A DNA stretch of 62,818 nucleotides, taken from contig NZ_AUXS01000039.1 of NCBI RefSeq assembly GCF_001625565.1, positions 1 through 62,818 on the forward strand, read 5' to 3'. This stretch comes from Pseudoalteromonas luteoviolacea NCIMB 1944 (GTDB lineage: Bacteria; Pseudomonadota; Gammaproteobacteria; Enterobacterales; Alteromonadaceae). The first letter of the stretch is position 1; the number at the start of each line of letters is the position of its first letter. The position numbers and the translations under genes are program-made. This document shows positions 26,750-36,280 of the stretch, one piece after another. The notes under the pieces were generated by a model. It saw only the letters and a list, made by a program, of their open reading frames with translations. It searched no databases and was not told the origin of the DNA.

Positions 26750-29590
26750 TTATCCGCGCCAATAATGTAAAAAAGTGGCTTGGGCAGTTACTACCGCCTT
26801 ATTGTTATCGCTTCTCAATGGTGTGCTTTTTAGGGTGAGTTGACCGTCAGGGTGAGCGTTGATAAGCGATGTAGCCAATGGCAAACCTATACCTTGCCCG
26901 CTGATATTTCTGTGCATGTTATCACGCTCGCCAAAACGCATAACTTGCTTTAACTGGTAGTCGCTTAATGCATGACTTACGTTACTTATCTCTATAATTA
27001 ACTTATATTTAATCGTCGTGACCCTAACAAAAATATTATGGTTTGCAAGGGTGTACTTAACTGCGTTATCCAGTAAATTGCCAATGGCAATGTCCAAGCT
27101 TAGTTCATCAAAAGTGAACTGATCTGGTGCAGTATATTCAAATTCAATCTCAGCGCCTTTGTCCGTCGCCCAGTCTCGGTATCTGTCTATCCAGCGCTCA
27201 AAACACTCTCTGAGATCTGTTTCTTTTCTATCGAGCTCTATCTGTTGATCCATCAGCACACGTTGAAACTCTTGCCAACTTTTTACTAGAAACTCGTCTC
27301 TTTTTAATAACCTAAGCTGTTTTTTAACGGCTTTGTCATCGGGTGTATGCTTGAGGATCAAATGCGCAAAGCCTTTTGCTCTGGACACCAACCCCTGCGA
27401 AGGGGCCAAAATAGCATGGCGAAAAACCCCCATATCGGATCGCCATTGAATTCGCATTGCCTCGTGGTAAATCACCTGCGATAGCTCTCTGACTATTCGG
27501 TATACTTGCTCCGCTTCCCATTGTGTGAAAGCGCGATTGTGTGATGTAACAACTAAAAAGCCGTGAACAAGCTGGCTACCATGGATAGCGATACGGGTGA
27601 CCATACTGTGCATACCCAGTGCGATTAATTTGCCATTTGCTCTTTGAAAAGCATTCTTTTTTGGCTTAATAAGAAAATAGTTATTGTCGCTGGGGAATAT
27701 ACGTTCCAAGTATTTAACTGTTTTAATGTAATCGGCAGATGTCATTTGCTGGGTCTGTTTGGAAGAGCCTGACAATATTAGCTGGCCCATTTCATTATTC
27801 ACCATAAGCTCTACGTGACAGTCTCGTCGGATATAGGTATCGACCAAGTGTTTTGTTCGTTTTATAAGACTGTAATTGAGGTCCTGCCCAGAGAGCTGCA
27901 TTAACTCGTCCATAACCTCAGGCAACTTTGCAAACAAATGATGCTGCTGAAATTCACACCATTGAATAGCTGTGGCGGCCAGCAGCTTGTCTGCTAGTTG
28001 CTGTTGAAATAATCCAATAACTCTGGTTTGAGTAAGAAGTTTTATCATGCCAATCAGAGCAACATCACTTTGAGTAGACTTGATCTTTGGTTCAAAAAAT
28101 AGGGGATGATATAGCCAAGAACGAATTTGCTTCCAGCCCAACTCATGGCTCAGGCTATCTAATTTGCTTTTGTCAAGACTACGACCAGCATCTTCGTCTG
28201 TTTTTGGGATAAGGCAGGCTTCACATTTATTGATTAAATAAGCTGATGTAGATCCTTGCGCAACACCAAAATCGATTAAGTTATGTATGTCATTTCCACT
28301 TTGACAGCGCGCTTGTGTTACTTTGCCTGATTTAACCGGTTCATAGAGCAGTGCAGCTTCTGCACCAGTATACTTGCAGAGTTGATCTAGGGTTCTTGAG
28401 TGCAAAGATTCGAGGTCTTGTTCTTGGTTTTGTGCGAAATCATGTAACTCGCTGCTGAACTTTTGTACACAATAACTTTGGTAATCTTTGAAGTACTCAT
28501 AAAATCGCTTACCCGATGCTTGTATAAAGGTCTCAGATTTTTCCCTTGCAGCAGAGCCTCGCCATCTGTGTAATGCATTAAAGTGAGGTTGATAGGCTTT
28601 ATCAAACACAGCTAACCAGAGTGAACTGTTTTTGATGTATTTGCTGACATCGTTACGTTTTTCGGGCTCCCACATTTTAAAACAGGCACGAAGTAGTAAT
28701 TCAGATTGCTTAGTTTGAGATATACCCAAGTCTTCAATCAGGAGGTTTTGTATCTCTTCCTGTTCGATTGAATCAATATAAATATCTGAGATCTGTTGTT
28801 GTGTTGAGCCGTCGCAGCTCCAATGGCTTATAGTGTACAAACGCTTTTTGTCGGCGTCGTACTCCATTAGGTTAAGAGAGTATGCTTGGATGAATTCACC
28901 AATATGCTCTAGTAGTAATGAGAGCGTTTCAAAGAATGTTTTTTTTACTCTTGGTAAGCCAATGAGGTCCTTATATGCATTTTCTGCAACATCTTTGCGT
29001 TTGAGTGCCCGAGAATGTTCGTAGGCAATATTGATGTGCGCAAAATCACTTTGATATTTGGCTATATCACAGAGCAAGAACCTGTCTTTAGCATTGTCTT
29101 CACCAATGTAAAAGCAGATAAAGCCAATTAACTTTTGCTCTAAGTTATGAAGAGGCCAAAATAGTCTGCATTTATCTTTATTGTTTAACTCGCCACACTC
29201 AATGCGTGTGGTAGGAATTGATTCAGGGTCGCCATACCCCGAAGTTTTTACGGGTCTAGTTGCGAGGTCGCCGGTTGTGCAACGCCAGCTATCACTGTGC
29301 TTAGCGCGCTCGGCAATGACCCACTTTTGGTGCTCGACCAAACGAGCGGTTAAATGAGGTTCTTGCTCATCGCACAGGTAGCGCCTAGTTGCTTGTGTAT
29401 CTTGCTTTTCTTTCGCTGCGCATTTGAGTTTGACGTAGGGCCCATTTTTGTTTGAAAAATCAATGCCAAAAATACGCCAATAATCAGCGCCAAGCTTGTA
29501 GCATAGGTTATCAGTGAGTTGGCTTAATGTGTCTTCTAGTTTATCTGGACTGAGCAAGGCCCAGACGTCATGTCTATTATCCTCTAGCAT
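26750..29590 (-). CDS. GAF-type sensor histidine kinase, 946 residues, cytoplasmic
   Basis: No membrane segments are seen. Residues about 15-190, 215-370, 390-545 and 560-705 look like consecutive GAF-like sensor domains. The phosphoacceptor is probably His725 in FRHAILAP, followed by a dimerisation helix pair. The ATPase has an N box (GNLLDNAVKYT, Asn838/Asn842) and a G box (GQGIGLPLA, 898-906). The start follows the KAP gene stop with no gap, so the two are translationally coupled. Ligand or stress sensing in the cytosol is implied; the input is unknown. The GAF boundaries are approximate, while the kinase core is clear. Confidence 0.8.
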   Translation of the reverse strand: MLEDNRHDVWALLSPDKLEDTLSQLTDNLCYKLGADYWRIFGIDFSNKNGPYVKLKCAAKEKQDTQATRRYLCDEQEPHLTARLVEHQKWVIAERAKHSDSWRCTTGDLATRPVKTSGYGDPESIPTTRIECGELNNKDKCRLFWPLHNLEQKLIGFICFYIGEDNAKDRFLLCDIAKYQSDFAHINIAYEHSRALKRKDVAENAYKDLIGLPRVKKTFFETLSLLLEHIGEFIQAYSLNLMEYDADKKRLYTISHWSCDGSTQQQISDIYIDSIEQEEIQNLLIEDLGISQTKQSELLLRACFKMWEPEKRNDVSKYIKNSSLWLAVFDKAYQPHFNALHRWRGSAAREKSETFIQASGKRFYEYFKDYQSYCVQKFSSELHDFAQNQEQDLESLHSRTLDQLCKYTGAEAALLYEPVKSGKVTQARCQSGNDIHNLIDFGVAQGSTSAYLINKCEACLIPKTDEDAGRSLDKSKLDSLSHELGWKQIRSWLYHPLFFEPKIKSTQSDVALIGMIKLLTQTRVIGLFQQQLADKLLAATAIQWCEFQQHHLFAKLPEVMDELMQLSGQDLNYSLIKRTKHLVDTYIRRDCHVELMVNNEMGQLILSGSSKQTQQMTSADYIKTVKYLERIFPSDNNYFLIKPKKNAFQRANGKLIALGMHSMVTRIAIHGSQLVHGFLVVTSHNRAFTQWEAEQVYRIVRELSQVIYHEAMRIQWRSDMGVFRHAILAPSQGLVSRAKGFAHLILKHTPDDKAVKKQLRLLKRDEFLVKSWQEFQRVLMDQQIELDRKETDLRECFERWIDRYRDWATDKGAEIEFEYTAPDQFTFDELSLDIAIGNLLDNAVKYTLANHNIFVRVTTIKYKLIIEISNVSHALSDYQLKQVMRFGERDNMHRNISGQGIGLPLATSLINAHPDGQLTLKSTPLRSDNNKAVVTAQATFLHYWRG

Positions 29591-30892
29591 TTAAATACCC
29601 TTACTACTGATAAATTCATCGAGAACTTTATAGTCTTGAATTCGAGTCTGAAGCCTGTATTCGTATCTGGCGCCGCCTTTGGTTGGGCTTTCGTTAAAAA
29701 ACTCTCGAATATAGGGCTGTTCTAATAGTTCATCTACTGTTGCGTCTTGATTTTCTGAGCGGACACTATCGTGTTGTAGAGCGTTTTCCACTTGCTCCCA
29801 AAAAACGTTAGACTTGGCATGTAAATAGTCCCTGAGAGTCGGCCAGCGGTTGATGGCGGCAAGCCATTCCATAAGAAGTGCCGTGTCAAAGGAGGGGGTG
29901 TGGCTTTCCGGCTCATTAGACATAAGCCATTGATAGGTGTTTAAACAGCGTTTTATTAGCCTTAAATTTGCAAAACAAGGCGTTGAAAAAACGTCTTTCC
30001 ACTTTTCATCAAATCGCAGTCCGCTATCAGGGTTATCTTGATCATCGTGATATCCGCCTTGGCTCAATAGCTCTTGATACAATGTATTATGTGTAGCCAA
30101 AGAGAATCGCGGAATTTGCAGCATGATCGGAAAGAGTTTCTCTAAGTACCTTTGGCTATCATAGCTTGAAAGCGATGAAAATTTGCTTCTGATAGCTTGT
30201 TGCAAGGTGACCTTGTCCATTGCGACTACAAAGCGACACCCTGTATGTGTATGACTGCTTACCAATAGCCGTATTTGATCTAGTAATTCAACAGCGCTTT
30301 GCGGTGAACACCTGTCCAAATCATCAATGATGATAATTGGCTTATTATCTTTCCAAAGGGTATTAATTAACTCTTCAAATTGCTCGGTGAGTAAATCTGT
30401 CTGAGTTTTCGAAGGAGGCTGTGTTTTAACTTGGCTAATTGTGTCGAAGTCTTTTTGAATATCAGTCAGGTTACCTTTAATTCCGATGGCACCAAGCATC
30501 CCTCTGACACCCAAAGATGCAGCGGTTTTAAGTACAGCCATAAATGCATCTAAGGCTTGCTGATTCACTTTATTCTTTTCTGGCTGGCTGTTCCAAATAC
30601 AGTGCAGCAGTGCGGTCATTAAGCTGCTTTCTGCTTCATAACGCCAAGCGTCAAGCCAAACAACATTTTTGTCATTGAGCTCTTTTTTTAAGCACATTAA
30701 TAAACTGGTTTTACCTGATCCCCAGTCACCACTAAGCAAGATGGGCGCTGTGTTGATGAGTTCTGTGTTTTGATGACTTTGCTCAAAGTCATCGAGTTTG
30801 TTCAGATTTTCTGCAAGGTAATTTGCGAAGCCTTGCAATTCAGGCCAATTTTCTAAACTTGAAACTGGGGTATCACTAAGAAATCCTTTCAT
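29591..30892 (-). CDS. KAP-family P-loop NTPase, first gene of the signalling operon
   Basis: 433 residues. Walker A is GDWGSGKTS (residues 55-63), the KAP-type WLDAWRYE follows at 79-86, and Walker B is IIIIDDLDRC (186-195). The typical KAP membrane insertion between the A and B motifs is short here; residues 118-142 are only weakly hydrophobic. KAP NTPases are known from phage-exclusion proteins such as PifA and from signalling contexts. It starts the operon: about 220 bases separate it from the divergent gene at 31112, and its stop abuts the kinase start. Confidence 0.85.
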   Translation of the reverse strand: MKGFLSDTPVSSLENWPELQGFANYLAENLNKLDDFEQSHQNTELINTAPILLSGDWGSGKTSLLMCLKKELNDKNVVWLDAWRYEAESSLMTALLHCIWNSQPEKNKVNQQALDAFMAVLKTAASLGVRGMLGAIGIKGNLTDIQKDFDTISQVKTQPPSKTQTDLLTEQFEELINTLWKDNKPIIIIDDLDRCSPQSAVELLDQIRLLVSSHTHTGCRFVVAMDKVTLQQAIRSKFSSLSSYDSQRYLEKLFPIMLQIPRFSLATHNTLYQELLSQGGYHDDQDNPDSGLRFDEKWKDVFSTPCFANLRLIKRCLNTYQWLMSNEPESHTPSFDTALLMEWLAAINRWPTLRDYLHAKSNVFWEQVENALQHDSVRSENQDATVDELLEQPYIREFFNESPTKGGARYEYRLQTRIQDYKVLDEFISSKGI

Positions 30893-31111
30893 CTCATTAC
30901 CAAGGGTGAATTCAATGTAAAGCTCATACTCCTAAAATAACATTTTTTTTTCAAGTTTATTTTCTATTTAACAATCAACAGAGTGGCCAAAAATACAGTT
31001 TGGATGACTCAACGTAAATAGTGGAGGGTTGATCTCAACGAAGCTTGCTTTTATTCTGGGACGTTTTTGATTTGTGGGGTTTAAAATAATCTACTCCAAT
31101 AGGGATGCATT

Positions 31112-31558
31112 ATGCATATAAAACATATAAAGCTTTTACTCATTTCTTTGCTCGTTTTAATTAGCCAGCCGTTAAAATCTAGTGAGCTTGGTGTGTCCAC
31201 TTTAAACCAAAGCTTCGATTCTGTTTCTATTTACGCCTTATTATCTAATCCTGCTAAGTACCATAATAGACATGTGCAGTTTGTTGGATTCTTAAATATT
31301 GAACATGAAGGAAATGCTGTCTATGCCAGCAAGTTGGATTTTGATCAAATGATTACGAAAAATGCAATCTGGATAGATGTTACAAGTAAGCGCGGTGAGG
31401 GTTTAAGTGACAAATACGTACTAATTAAAGGCACATTCAAAGCAGATGAACAGGGGCACTTTGGTTTATTCTCTGGTGCTATTGAAGGTGTGTTGCGCTT
31501 AGAACTTCACAAAAATAGAAAGCAGCTTGAAGCCGAGTTAAAAGCCTCCTCTAAATAA
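31112..31558 (+). CDS. Exported protein of unknown function
   Basis: 148 residues with a signal peptide ending near LKSSE. The motifs SIYALLSNPAKYHNRHVQFVG and YVLIKGTF resemble a small family of periplasmic OB-fold-like proteins in proteobacteria with no known function. The C-terminus is basic and helical. It is divergent from the KAP operon and stands alone. Confidence 0.65.
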   Translation: MHIKHIKLLLISLLVLISQPLKSSELGVSTLNQSFDSVSIYALLSNPAKYHNRHVQFVGFLNIEHEGNAVYASKLDFDQMITKNAIWIDVTSKRGEGLSDKYVLIKGTFKADEQGHFGLFSGAIEGVLRLELHKNRKQLEAELKASSK

Positions 31559-31812
31559 TCACTGACAATGGCTCTTCTGCAAGGAGAAGGAAATAAAGAT
31601 GAGTATGTTTATGGGCAATATTTAACATAATGTTTAGCGGCATGCTGACACAGTGACCGAAGGTCTAACGTGCTGACCAACCGGTCTATTTCTCCTAACG
31701 AAGGAAGAGAGTTTCAACAAGAAAATAAAAGACAAAAATTATTCTATAAATCGAAATTAAATTGACTATATTTTGGTCTACTTATCACACCTCATAGTAA
31801 AGGTATCATGTC

Positions 31813-33963
31813 ATGTATAGTCTGATCCGATTCATGCTCTGTTGCTGGGTGTTGTTTGTACCCAAGCTATATGCTGCAGATGTCTCAACCACCTTTCCAA
31901 CTGACCAAACTTCAGGAACCTTTACTTTGGGAACTCAGCCCAAAACAGTTACCTTTAGCGGTGGCGAAGTGAGGATCGCAGGGATTTCCTCATTATATCG
32001 AAGTGGTAGTAGGGCATTTATGGTACGCAATACGACGGCAACGATATCGTTTGGTACGCCAGCTGTCGAACTATTATTTTACATTCGCGGGCAATCGACG
32101 GGTAACGCGTTTGTTAGACTGTTAGATGCGGATGACAATGAGCTATTAAGAGTTGAAGCAAATAGCAGCGATTGGAGCCAAGTATCGTTGCGCCGAGACA
32201 GTGGTATAGCCAAAGTTGAGTTTACCAACAATGCGAGCGATTTAGCTGCCATGGAAGATTTTGAATACACGGCAATGGCAGAGCAAAGCACCGAACCTAC
32301 TCCCATCACAGATCCCATTCCCGCTATGATTGAGGAGGGGGCGTTGAAGGCAAATTTGATTCCATTGGTATCGGGCACCCTAACTTCACCTGTGACCGGT
32401 GCGACGATAAATGGACAAGATAATTTCGTATATATCGTTGATCAAGTGGGTATTTTATACAGTTTAAACCTTAGCAATAATCAGCTGAGTCAAGTTTTAA
32501 CCGTAACAGATAGACTAGTCGAGATTAACCCTAATTTTGATGAGCGCGGATTTTTAGGAGTCGCATTTCATCCAAACTTTAACAGCAATGGACTACTGTA
32601 TACCTATACGTCAGAGCCCGCCGCGGGAAGCGTTGATTTTTCTTTCTCTGGTAGCGTAGACCATCACACAGTGATCAATCGCTGGCAGGCGACATTGGAT
32701 CCGGATATGGGTGTCAATATAAATAGTGATTCTGCGACGGAGATAATGCGTATTGCACAGCCTCAAAGTAACCATAATGGTGGTACTCTTATATTTGATA
32801 GTGAAAACATGTTATTGATTTCGCTGGGCGATGGAGGCGCAGCGGATGATCAAGGGAATGGACACAGTGACGGTGGAAATGGTCAAGACACTCAAACACC
32901 ACTCGGTAAGTTATTACGGATAGATCCCCTCGGCAACAACGCCGAAAATGGCAAATACGGTATTCCAGCGAACAATCCGTTCATTGATAGTAATGATGTA
33001 CTGGATGAAATATGGGTCATAGGAGTTAGAAATCCGTACCGTATTGTTGCGCATAATGATCAAGTATATGTGTGTGATGTCGGCCAAAATAAAATTGAAG
33101 AAGTCACCTTAGTGACTGGCGGAGAAAATTTGGGCTGGCCTTTAAAAGAAGGATCGTTTGCTTTTGACAATAACGGCAGCGACAGTGGATTTGTGTATGA
33201 TCCCAATCTTGCAAGTTTGCCGTCTGAGCTTGTTGATCCAAATTGGCAATACGATCGAGACGAAGGGGTTGCGGTGATCTGTGGCGCTGTATATGAAGGT
33301 AATATTGAAGTATTAAAAGGAAAATTTGTATTTGGAGACTATCGAACACCAGATCTAGATAGAGGCAGACTATTATATACATCGACGTCAGATCTGATCG
33401 CCGAAATACCAATCGAAGCGGGCATGGACGGCGAAAAGTTACTTGGATTTGTTAAGCTTAACAGCGGTGACGTGCTGGTATTGACTAATGAAACAGGTAC
33501 GCCACAGGGGGCAACAGGTAAAGTGCTACGAATCGAAGCGATACCAAACAATGCACCAGTGGCAGAGGTCGCTGAGTCCAATATAACTGTCAATGAAGGC
33601 GAGTTGGTTACGCTAAGTGCATCAGGTTCAAGCGATCCTGATGGCGATACATTGTTGTTTGTTTGGACTCAAACATCAGGCGCCACTGTGACTTTGAACA
33701 ATGGCAACACTGCAACGGCTACATTTACAGCCCCTAATGTCGAACAACAAGCACTGTTAGAGTTTATGGTTGAAGTCTCAGACGGCCATTTAACTCAAAG
33801 TCGAGAAGTCAGTGTAACAGTCAACAATATCAGTAATACCAATAGCAACACTGCTACTGGCAGTGACTCGGGCGGTGGTGGTGGTAGCATGTCAGTACTT
33901 TTACTATTGCTACTTGTTTGTTTAATTTACTCATATAGTAAGCGTTATAGGGACTATGATTGA
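31813..33963 (+). CDS. PQQ-type sugar dehydrogenase with PKD domain and GlyGly-CTERM tail
   Basis: 716 residues with a signal peptide (ends LYAAD). Residues about 25-150 form a beta-domain of unclear type. Residues about 175-540 are a six-bladed propeller like soluble glucose/sorbosone dehydrogenase, with GFLGVAFHPNF, QSNHNGGTLIFD (His near the PQQ site), LISLGDGG and VGVRNPYRI. A PKD-like domain spans about 575-670. The tail is Gly-rich (GGGGGSM), one membrane segment, then basic residues: a GlyGly-CTERM signal cut by rhombosortase, which sends the protein to type II secretion and the surface. Confidence 0.85.
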   Translation: MYSLIRFMLCCWVLFVPKLYAADVSTTFPTDQTSGTFTLGTQPKTVTFSGGEVRIAGISSLYRSGSRAFMVRNTTATISFGTPAVELLFYIRGQSTGNAFVRLLDADDNELLRVEANSSDWSQVSLRRDSGIAKVEFTNNASDLAAMEDFEYTAMAEQSTEPTPITDPIPAMIEEGALKANLIPLVSGTLTSPVTGATINGQDNFVYIVDQVGILYSLNLSNNQLSQVLTVTDRLVEINPNFDERGFLGVAFHPNFNSNGLLYTYTSEPAAGSVDFSFSGSVDHHTVINRWQATLDPDMGVNINSDSATEIMRIAQPQSNHNGGTLIFDSENMLLISLGDGGAADDQGNGHSDGGNGQDTQTPLGKLLRIDPLGNNAENGKYGIPANNPFIDSNDVLDEIWVIGVRNPYRIVAHNDQVYVCDVGQNKIEEVTLVTGGENLGWPLKEGSFAFDNNGSDSGFVYDPNLASLPSELVDPNWQYDRDEGVAVICGAVYEGNIEVLKGKFVFGDYRTPDLDRGRLLYTSTSDLIAEIPIEAGMDGEKLLGFVKLNSGDVLVLTNETGTPQGATGKVLRIEAIPNNAPVAEVAESNITVNEGELVTLSASGSSDPDGDTLLFVWTQTSGATVTLNNGNTATATFTAPNVEQQALLEFMVEVSDGHLTQSREVSVTVNNISNTNSNTATGSDSGGGGGSMSVLLLLLLVCLIYSYSKRYRDYD

Positions 33964-34021
33964 GCAAAACCAGTGTCGAACATAGTCGGTTTTGTAATGA
34001 ATAGATTTTTGACAAGTTTTG

Positions 34022-34051
34022 AAAGGGTGCTTTATAAGCTAAGCACCCTTT
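34022..34051 (+). terminator. Terminator of the sugar dehydrogenase gene
   Basis: AAAGGGTGCTT and AAGCACCCTTT flank an 8-base loop about 60 bases after the stop. Confidence 0.8.
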
Positions 34052-34120
34052 AATATCTGAAGCATTAATTTGTAGCTACCGTGAAATGCGCTGAAACTTT
34101 GGATACAGGACATTGACAAG

Positions 34121-34444
34121 CTACTTCCTTTTTTGAATATAGCTAGAGGGGAGGGAGCGTTGTCGACAAACAACATGTTGCATCCCAAAGCTTACTTCAT
34201 CAAAATTTGCGGACTCTTCCTTTGAGTGGAGATTGTAATTGTAAGCATTGGCCAGGAGAGCGCTAAAACTAAATGTTCCTTCTGTTATGCCGGTTGATAC
34301 CAAATTGGCACCTTTAACCGTTATGCTATCTCTCGCCTTAATATTTACTTTGAAAGAATATGAGTTTTGATCAAACGAGTTGAAAGGGCAACTGGCAAGC
34401 AAAATCGCTAGTATCGAAATAACTGAAAATGCATTGTTCAACAA
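34121..34444 (-). CDS. Possible lipoprotein
   Basis: About 107 residues with a hydrophobic start and a lipobox-like LLASC. The start is weak: only TTG codons are in frame and no clear ribosome site is seen. The mature part has no known motif. It could be a real short lipoprotein or a fragment. Confidence 0.35.
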   Translation of the reverse strand: MLNNAFSVISILAILLASCPFNSFDQNSYSFKVNIKARDSITVKGANLVSTGITEGTFSFSALLANAYNYNLHSKEESANFDEVSFGMQHVVCRQRSLPSSYIQKRK

Positions 34445-34597
34445 ACTATTGCACGGTATTTTAGAGATTGTTGTGTATTAAGCAAGGCCCTGAAATTGCC
34501 TATTGTTAAGGGGGTTAGTTAAATTTCCGCTATCAAATATGCTCAACCTGGTCATATTCACCTATACTAAGCATGTCCGGCTTTGGTAAATTTCCTT

Positions 34598-35683
34598 ATG
34601 TATAAACGTCTTAAGTCTGTGTTTAAGAGGGTTATCAACATTGGTTGTGATGGCGATGACTACAATGCACACAAAATACGAGTGTGTAATACTTTTGCAC
34701 TTTTATCTTGTTCTATCGTTTTACTCGATGCCTGTCTCTTTGTTTTTTTCTATCAATCCTTAACTGCAGTACTTATGAACATGCTGTTAGTGGTAGCCTG
34801 CTGCTCAGCGCTTGTATTGCAATATTATAGGAATCATTACATCGCGGGATTAATGTTATTTCTCAGCGTTATCAGCTTTATTTTTATTCAGGCTTATGGG
34901 GTTGTTGGAAATGAAGTCGGTGTTCAAAATACCTTTTTAACCTTGTTACCCATGCCGTGGTTGTTACTAGAAGGAAGTCGAAGAAGCACAAAAATATTGC
35001 TGTCTGTGCTTTGTTGTAGCTGTTATTTTTTTATTGAGTACCACCAGCCGATCCAACAGCTAATTGCGCTAGAAGACACCCATAAAGGTGTATTGCAAAT
35101 CCTGTACGAATTACTTGCAATGCTGGTGTTAATCTTGATCGCCATTACATTTGATAATGACCGCTATAAATTCGAGAAAAAGCTCAAAACAATGGCGACG
35201 ACAGATGGACTGACAGGGCTCTCTAATCGAACCAAGCTTTTCATCGAGGGAGATAGGGCACTTTGTGCCGTAAAACGGCATAAATTACCATTTTGTGTCG
35301 CATTAATGGATATCGATCATTTCAAAAAGGTAAATGACAACTATGGGCACAGTCATGGAGATGCTGCACTTCAAGTCGTCGCAAAGTTATTAGCTGAAAA
35401 CACACGAGAAAGCGATATCATTGGCCGATATGGAGGCGAGGAATTTGCACTGATTTTACAAGGTACGGATCTGTCATCAGCTATCGATAAGTTGAATTCT
35501 ATACGTGAAAAGATAGAAGCAGAACCCATTTGCTACGGAAGTGTTTGTATCAATTGTACTGCAAGCTTTGGAGTCACTCAGTTGACTAACCCAGGTCAAA
35601 ATCTAACGGATTTATTTGACCAAGCTGACTCAGCTTTATATGACTCAAAAGACAAGGGAAGAAATTGTGTGTCTGTTTACTAG
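34598..35683 (+). CDS. Membrane diguanylate cyclase (GGDEF)
   Basis: 361 residues from the ATG at 34598; a GTG 15 bases earlier is also in frame. Five or six membrane helices cover residues about 30-185. The GGDEF domain follows with DGLTGLSNR, MDIDHFKKVND and the active site GGEEF (279-283). RxxD lies five residues before it (RESD), so the product-inhibition I-site is present. It makes cyclic di-GMP and should be feedback-controlled. It is a single-gene unit. Confidence 0.9.
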   Translation: MYKRLKSVFKRVINIGCDGDDYNAHKIRVCNTFALLSCSIVLLDACLFVFFYQSLTAVLMNMLLVVACCSALVLQYYRNHYIAGLMLFLSVISFIFIQAYGVVGNEVGVQNTFLTLLPMPWLLLEGSRRSTKILLSVLCCSCYFFIEYHQPIQQLIALEDTHKGVLQILYELLAMLVLILIAITFDNDRYKFEKKLKTMATTDGLTGLSNRTKLFIEGDRALCAVKRHKLPFCVALMDIDHFKKVNDNYGHSHGDAALQVVAKLLAENTRESDIIGRYGGEEFALILQGTDLSSAIDKLNSIREKIEAEPICYGSVCINCTASFGVTQLTNPGQNLTDLFDQADSALYDSKDKGRNCVSVY

Positions 35684-35847
35684 CGTATTTACTAAGGTGA
35701 TCACTAAATTGGGTTTGAGAAACTGATGTTTTAACTTGATTAGAACGATCTCTTTCTACTTGTATTTATCTGAAGATAGTTTGCAACTTCATTTAAGAGA
35801 TAAAGATCGTTCAAATGATATCACTGTATTTTTTGGTTTTGGTGTTG

Positions 35848-36195
35848 TCAGTGTAGTAGAAAGTCGAGCAAAGCATTTTTAAAGTGTGGCTTTTCAAGTA
35901 ACTTTACACCCCATTCTTGGCACTTATCTTTCATAGGCAGCTGTTTATTCGCAGTAAGTAAAGCAATTTTTGCATCAGGGCATTTTTCTTTTGCCTTTAC
36001 AATGACTTCATCGCCGGTGCCACCGGGCATATTAAAGTCAATGGTGAAAATGTCGTAATCAGTTTCGGTTAGCAGAGTAATTGCATCCGCAGCACACTTA
36101 GCTTCATCAATTACTATATCAGGGTACTCTTCTTTCAAGACTTTTTTTATTTGTGCTCGGGCTACTAAGCTATCGTCAACAACCAGTGCTTTCAT
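35848..36195 (-). CDS. CheY-like single-domain response regulator
   Basis: 115 residues, the length of a bare receiver. The acidic pair Asp7-Asp8, phosphoacceptor Asp53 (FTIDFNMPG), LLTAN and the Lys in LEKPH are all present. It lies 85 bases downstream of the GGDEF-EAL gene, and a CheC-like phosphatase is two genes upstream; such phosphatases often act on receivers of this kind. Confidence 0.9.
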   Translation of the reverse strand: MKALVVDDSLVARAQIKKVLKEEYPDIVIDEAKCAADAITLLTETDYDIFTIDFNMPGGTGDEVIVKAKEKCPDAKIALLTANKQLPMKDKCQEWGVKLLEKPHFKNALLDFLLH

Positions 36196-36280
36196 TTAGG
36201 CTCTCCCGTTTTATTTATATTATTTAGTTTAGGATAAATCCCGGCTTTCGTTAGGAAAACGGTTTAAGTTTGCAGTGTTT

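Noticed and set aside
29591..30892. KAP protein as a PifA homologue
   Set aside because: It shares the P-loop family, but is shorter, lacks clear membrane helices, and sits in a kinase operon that PifA does not have.
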